From contig CALURE010000057.1 of the NCBI GenBank assembly GCA_944323095.1, positions 1 through 8,749 on the forward strand: a stretch of 8,749 nucleotides of DNA, written 5' to 3'. A program made the translations under genes and the position numbers. This DNA is from Candidatus Gastranaerophilales bacterium. GTDB taxonomy: Bacteria > Cyanobacteriota > Vampirovibrionia > Gastranaerophilales > Gastranaerophilaceae. The notes beneath the pieces were generated by a model. It saw only the letters and a list, made by a program, of their open reading frames with translations. It searched no databases and was not told the origin of the DNA. Positions 6,246 to 8,749 of this stretch are shown one piece after another. The first letter of the stretch is position 1; every line of letters begins with the position of its first letter.

Positions 6246-6456
6246 ACATACTGCTTGGATTTATTTCAAATAGTGAAGCAATTTTTAGGAGCATGCTTAA
6301 ACTTATTTTTTCTTTTTTATTTTCTACCCTGCTGATGAATTCTCTTGAACAGCTTAATTTTTCAGCCATAGCTTCCTGCGAAAGTCTTGACTGCAATCTT
6401 AGTTTTCTGATATTTTCAGCAATAATTCCATGATATTTGGCTTCTTGATTATTCAT
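6232..6456 (-). CDS. Small Xre/Cro-type helix-turn-helix regulator
   Basis: The 74-residue protein is a single HTH_3/Xre domain: helix 1 (HGIIAENIRKLRLQS), the helix-turn-helix LSQEAMAEKLSCSREFISRVEN (26-46), then ISLSMLLKIASLFEINPSSMF as the closing helices. There is no sensing domain, so it is a minimal repressor-like DNA-binding protein, probably a dimer. No Shine-Dalgarno precedes the ATG (upstream minus strand is TTTTAATAAATAT), so the start is uncertain or the mRNA leaderless. Its 3' end overlaps kdsB by 14 bases, and its 5' end faces rpaB across 231 bases of very AT-rich DNA. No phage or toxin partner adjoins it, and its targets cannot be told from sequence. Confidence 0.88.
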   Translation of the reverse strand: MNNQEAKYHGIIAENIRKLRLQSRLSQEAMAEKLSCSREFISRVENKKEKISLSMLLKIASLFEINPSSMFTQS

Positions 6457-6621
6457 ATATTTATTAAAACAAAAATTTTTCTTGAAAATCTATGAATTAG
6501 TACATCACATTTTATTAGATACGGTTATTATAATTTTTTTATAAAAAGTACTTGCAATTTTAAGAAAAATAAATTAAGATATATATACAAATATTAAAGA
6601 AAATTTAAAAAAATAAATATT

Positions 6622-6649
6622 TTGTAATATTTTATATTTGTGTTATATT
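6622..6649 (+). promoter_or_regulatory. Predicted extended -10 promoter of rpaB
   Basis: TTGTAA (6622-6627) and TATATT (6644-6649) are separated by 16 bases, and TGT directly before the -10 box makes it an extended -10. A start near 6656 leaves a leader of about 30 bases with AAAGGA at 6672-6677. The rest of the 231-base gap (6457-6687) is AT-rich tracts; I see no gene, hairpin terminator or clear operator in it. Confidence 0.5.
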
Positions 6650-6671
6650 AATGGTGTTAGATTATATTAAC

Positions 6672-6677
6672 AAAGGA
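6672..6677 (+). promoter_or_regulatory. Ribosome binding site choosing the rpaB start
   Basis: AAAGGA ends only one base before an ATG at 6679 and ten bases before the ATG at 6688. The first spacing is too short for initiation, so I place the start at 6688. Confidence 0.6.
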
Positions 6678-6687
6678 AATGAAGACT

Positions 6688-7437
6688 ATGACTGAAAATG
6701 CAGAAATGCCAATTGAAACAGAAGATCGTCAAAGAATTCTTCTGGCTGATGATGAAGCCAGTATCCGTCGTATTTTGGAAACAAGATTAAAAATGGCAGG
6801 TTATGATGTTTATACAGCACAAGACGGAGAAGAAGCTGTTAATGCTTTTAATAAATATAATCCAGATCTGGTTGTTTTAGATGTTATGATGCCCAAAATG
6901 GATGGTTATGGGGTTACTAGAGAAATAAGAAGAACTTCTGATGTACCTATTATAATATTAACGGCTCTTGGTGATGTATCTGAAAGAATTACCGGTTTAG
7001 AACTAGGTGCTGATGATTATGTAATCAAGCCGTTTAGCCCGAAAGAGCTGGAAGCCCGTGTAAAAGCTGTTTTGAGAAGAACTAATAATAGAGAAACAGT
7101 TACTCCGTCAGGCAAGGTTCCTAAAAATGTTATAACAACCGGTAATATAAAAATTGATACTGCGCGCCGTCAGGTGTTCCGTAAAAATGAAAGAATTCGT
7201 TTGACAGGTATGGAATTCAGTTTATTGGAATTACTTGTAAATAATTCAGGTCAGGCATTCTCAAGAAATGAAATATTGCAGCATGTGTGGGCTTATCCAC
7301 CTGATCACAGAATTGATACACGTGTTGTGGATGTCCATATCTCAAGACTCCGTTCAAAGTTAGAGGCTGATCCTGCTAATCCGGAATTGATATTGACTGC
7401 CCGCGGAATAGGTTATATGTTCCAGAGAATAAGCTAA
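6688..7437 (+). CDS. rpaB: OmpR-family response regulator, RpaB-like
   Basis: The protein has 249 residues. An N-terminal receiver domain (about 16-131) has the acidic pair D21/D22, phosphoacceptor D65 (VVLDVMMPKMDGYGV), T92 and K114. A C-terminal winged-helix DNA-binding domain (about 150-249) carries RLTGMEFSLLELL, DTRVVDVHISRLRSKL and RGIGYMF. Stretches such as DDEASIRRILETRL, SDVPIIILTALGD and ITGLELGADDYVIKPFSPKELEARV are those I associate with cyanobacterial RpaB/Ycf27, and they support a cyanobacterial-lineage origin. In Cyanobacteria RpaB, with the kinase NblS, controls light- and stress-responsive genes; here no photosynthesis gene is seen, so its targets are probably different. No histidine kinase adjoins it. 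It appears to be a single-gene unit with its own promoter and terminator. The start at 6688 is preferred over 6679 on ribosome-site spacing. Confidence 0.9.
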   Translation: MTENAEMPIETEDRQRILLADDEASIRRILETRLKMAGYDVYTAQDGEEAVNAFNKYNPDLVVLDVMMPKMDGYGVTREIRRTSDVPIIILTALGDVSERITGLELGADDYVIKPFSPKELEARVKAVLRRTNNRETVTPSGKVPKNVITTGNIKIDTARRQVFRKNERIRLTGMEFSLLELLVNNSGQAFSRNEILQHVWAYPPDHRIDTRVVDVHISRLRSKLEADPANPELILTARGIGYMFQRIS

Positions 7438-7458
7438 TTTAAATAAATTGTTAGATAT

Positions 7459-7489
7459 AAAAAGTCCCGTTTGTATGGCGGGACTTTTT
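7459..7489 (+). terminator. Rho-independent terminator of rpaB
   Basis: An 11-bp stem AAAAAGTCCCG/CGGGACTTTTT (7459-7469/7479-7489) with a nine-base loop ends in a run of six T. It lies 21 bases after the rpaB stop. Because the stem is flanked by A-run and T-run it could work in both directions. Confidence 0.93.
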
Positions 7490-7498
7490 TAATAAAAA

Positions 7499-7660
7499 AT
7501 TGTGACTGATATAACACAGCTTATGCCGGATATTTTCAAAAAACAGTCACAATGTCATTATGTACTTGTTTGAGTGTATTGTGTTTAAGAGATGCTGCCC
7601 GCATTGTGACATTTACGAAATTATAGATTTCGGCAAAAGCAGTCAAACAAGTTCAGCATG
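7499..7660. repeat. Composite nested inverted-repeat region with a split palindromic element
   Basis: This gene-free stretch between rpaB and tRNA-His is dense in inverted repeats. ATTGTGAC occurs three times in alternating orientation (7499-7506 +, 7546-7553 -, 7603-7610 +). ATTGTGACTG and CAGTCACAAT (7499-7508/7544-7553) form a 10-bp stem, and GTCACAATG pairs with CATTGTGAC (7546-7554/7602-7610). CGAAAT/ATTTCG (7616-7621/7627-7632) is a small inner hairpin. A 17-base segment at 7561-7577 is repeated inverted at 7639-7655 (14 of 17). The two halves of the palindromic element lie at 7586-7597 and 7645-7659. No open frame of useful length is present. Confidence 0.8.
7586..7659 (-). repeat. Palindromic element copy 3, split by a 47-base insertion
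   Basis: On the minus strand bases 7659-7645 match 1963-1977 exactly (15 bases), and 7597-7586 match 1978-1989 exactly (12 bases). Together they reconstitute a 27-base element without loss or duplication, separated by 47 bases (7598-7644) that hold a small hairpin and one copy of ATTGTGAC. Confidence 0.8.
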
Positions 7661-7714
7661 CCTGTTTTATTCACATCTAGTGTAAAGTAGTATATAAGTC
7701 TCAAAAAATTTCGC

Positions 7715-7742
7715 TTGATTTCAATCTTTTTTATGATATTAT
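7715..7742 (+). promoter_or_regulatory. Predicted promoter of tRNA-His
   Basis: TTGATT (7715-7720) and TATTAT (7737-7742) are separated by 16 bases, with TGA just before the -10 box (extended -10). The expected start near 7749 is about nine bases before the mature tRNA end. Confidence 0.55.
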
Positions 7743-7757
7743 AAATTAGTAACTTGT

Positions 7758-7834
7758 GGCGTCTGTCGTCAAGCGGTTAAGACCTCGGATTGTGGTTCCG
7801 ATATGCATGGGTTCGAATCCCATCAGACGCCCCA
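7758..7834 (+). tRNA. tRNA-His (anticodon GTG)
   Basis: The cloverleaf is complete. The extra G-1 (7758) pairs with C73 (7831), the histidine identity pair. The acceptor stem is GCGTCTG/CAGACGC (7759-7765/7824-7830). The D stem is GTC/GAC, with GAC at 7781-7783. The anticodon stem is TCGGA/TCCGA around loop TTGTGGT, with GTG at 7792-7794. The T arm is ATGGG-TTCGAAT-CCCAT (7807-7823). CCA is encoded (7832-7834). It stands alone with its own promoter and terminator. Confidence 0.97.
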
Positions 7835-7839
7835 TTTAC

Positions 7840-7864
7840 AAAAGACGTTTCTGAAACGTCTTTT
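7840..7864 (+). terminator. Rho-independent terminator of tRNA-His
   Basis: AAAAGACGTTTC and GAAACGTCTTTT (7840-7851/7853-7864) form a near-perfect palindrome, giving at least a 10-bp stem with a five-base loop, followed by a T-rich tract. It begins five bases after the encoded CCA. Confidence 0.9.
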
Positions 7865-7913
7865 ATTTTATTTTTAATGTGGTAATCTTATAAATATTTA
7901 TATGGAGTTTTCT

Positions 7914-8312
7914 ATGTCCCGGATAAGTGAACGTATAGAAAATTTTAACAGGGCTTTTTCGATATATTCGGATGCTGTTTCAGCATACAAAACTGACAGC
8001 TCAAATATTTTAATGCATATGGCATTAATCCAATCTTATGAAGTCTGTTTTGAATTAGCCTGGAAGGTTTTGAAGGATTACCTGAATATTAATGGAATTA
8101 GTGTTTATTTGCCGAAAGAAGTAATTAAATCTGCATTTGCAAATGATGTAATTAAGGATGGTCAATTATGGATTGATATGCTCAGTGCGCGTAATTTAAC
8201 TTCTCATGAGTACAATTTAGATAAGGTTAATGTGATGATACCGGATATTGCCGGAAATTATTTTGATGAAATAAAATGTTTTTGCGAACAGGTAAAGGGG
8301 TTTCATGAATAA
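7914..8312 (+). CDS. hepT: HEPN-domain toxin (HepT, HI0074-like) of a HEPN-MNT toxin-antitoxin pair
   Basis: The 132-residue, all-helical protein resembles the HI0074 'nucleotidyltransferase substrate-binding' family: RIENFNRAF near the start, SYEVCFELAWKVLKDYL (41-57), and the HEPN ribonuclease signature R93-x4-H98 in ARNLTSHEY. It also keeps a tyrosine two residues later (Y100), giving RX4HXY. In characterised HepT/MntA pairs that tyrosine is the residue AMPylated by the antitoxin to silence the RNase. The start at 7914 is set by GGAG (7904-7907) six bases upstream; an ATG at 7902 has no such site. It overlaps the downstream MNT gene by eight bases, so the two are co-expressed. RNase activity and toxicity are inferred from the family. 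Confidence 0.88.
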   Translation: MSRISERIENFNRAFSIYSDAVSAYKTDSSNILMHMALIQSYEVCFELAWKVLKDYLNINGISVYLPKEVIKSAFANDVIKDGQLWIDMLSARNLTSHEYNLDKVNVMIPDIAGNYFDEIKCFCEQVKGFHE

Positions 8313-8613
8313 TTTCGGCTTAAGTGAACGGACTGTAAATGAGCTATTAGCTTATTTTTCAGCAAAACCAGCTATAGATAAAGTTATCATATATGGTTCA
8401 AGGGCAAAAGGAAATTATCATAACGGATCTGATATCGATTTTGCTGTGTGGACAGATGATCATGATAATTTTTTCAGGATAGCGGGCGAACTTGATGATT
8501 TACCAACACCTTATAAATTTGATGTAACTGATTATAAAACCTTGAGTCATGAAGGCATGAAACAAAGTATTGATAAATTCGGAGTTTTATTTTATGAAAA
8601 AAAAACTGATTAG
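8305..8613 (+). CDS. mntA: Minimal nucleotidyltransferase antitoxin (MntA, HI0073-like)
   Basis: The 102-residue protein is a single pol-beta-type nucleotidyltransferase domain with the signature GS-x10-DxD: G31, S32, D43, D45 within YGSRAKGNYHNGSDIDFAV. A third acidic residue, D73 in KFDVTDY, fits the catalytic triad. Family knowledge says such MNT proteins transfer AMP to the partner HEPN toxin and so neutralise it; all residues needed appear present. AAAGGGG (8294-8300) lies four bases before the ATG, and the gene starts inside the end of hepT. An adjoining minus-strand ORF ends 30 bases downstream. The pair follows a tRNA gene, a common landing site for accessory modules, but I found no attachment-site duplication. 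Confidence 0.9.
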   Translation: MNNFGLSERTVNELLAYFSAKPAIDKVIIYGSRAKGNYHNGSDIDFAVWTDDHDNFFRIAGELDDLPTPYKFDVTDYKTLSHEGMKQSIDKFGVLFYEKKTD

Positions 8614-8642
8614 TATTTTCATAAATGTCATCAATTTAAAGA

Positions 8643-8749
8643 TTAGAAATTGAAATCCCTGCCTCCGGCTTTGATTTTTTCAAGATCTTCCGCAACTTTT
8701 GATTTTACGCATTCAGGGCATTCAAGAATTTTTACTTCTTTTTCTATTA
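8643..8749 (-). CDS. C-terminal part of an unrecognised protein with a CPEC motif (partial)
   Basis: An open frame on the minus strand enters from the right edge and stops at TAA (8643-8645), giving 34 residues. They are highly charged with one CPEC pair (ILECPECVKSK), a helix AEDLEKIK and a GGRDFNF tail. The cysteine pair could be half of a zinc knuckle whose other half is upstream of the window. The family is not recognisable from this tail. It converges on mntA across 29 bases with no evident terminator. Confidence 0.55.
   Translation of the reverse strand, partial: IEKEVKILECPECVKSKVAEDLEKIKAGGRDFNF

Noticed and set aside
6601..6660. Possible HLR1 (RpaB-binding) operator in the rpaB promoter
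   Set aside because: Only one rough half-site (TTGTAA) is present; the second repeat at the required spacing does not match, and the region is very AT-rich so chance matches are likely.
7499..7660. CRISPR array
   Set aside because: The repeats are short, alternate in orientation and are not evenly spaced; no cas gene is present.
7758..8613. Integrated island with an attachment site at tRNA-His
   Set aside because: No repeat of the tRNA 3' end was found downstream within the window, and no integrase is present.

Overview
The window is low-GC DNA that I read as a non-photosynthetic relative of the Cyanobacteria (Vampirovibrionia/Melainabacteria, probably a gut-type Gastranaerophilales). This is inference. 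The best clue is an OmpR-family response regulator whose receiver domain closely resembles cyanobacterial RpaB/Ycf27. A kdsB gene points to a cell envelope that uses Kdo and LPS. No photosynthesis gene is present.

Layout. A truncated unknown ORF (1-143, +) runs into recR (140-736, -). recR is coupled by TAATG to ybaB (736-1071, -). Transcribed divergently from ybaB, from an overlapping promoter region, is a matrixin-like metalloprotease (1149-1925, +) without a visible signal peptide or Shine-Dalgarno (SD) sequence. After a hairpin-rich gap comes a five-gene, + strand operon: accD, accA, prmA, a two-TM unknown gene and kdsB (2135-6245), with spacings of 12, 3, -7 and -4 bases. It joins fatty acid initiation, ribosomal protein methylation and LPS precursor synthesis. 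kdsB overlaps tail to tail with a small Xre-type regulator (6232-6456, -). Then come rpaB (6688-7437, +) with a strong terminator, a 220-base repeat-rich stretch, tRNA-His(GTG) with its own promoter and terminator, a hepT/mntA (HEPN-MNT) toxin-antitoxin pair (7914-8613, +), and the end of an unknown minus-strand ORF at the right edge.

The most unusual content is a family of small palindromic elements that crosses gene boundaries. A 26-base hairpin lies between genes at 1960-1985. A second copy sits in frame inside prmA at 4170-4195 and differs only by a compensatory base-pair change. A third copy, inverted at 7586-7659, is split cleanly by a 47-base insertion. prmA also carries a second, unrelated palindromic insert in frame (about 4649-4729), so a housekeeping methyltransferase has been lengthened by two mobile-looking coding repeats. 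I saw no CRISPR array, transposase, rRNA or prophage.
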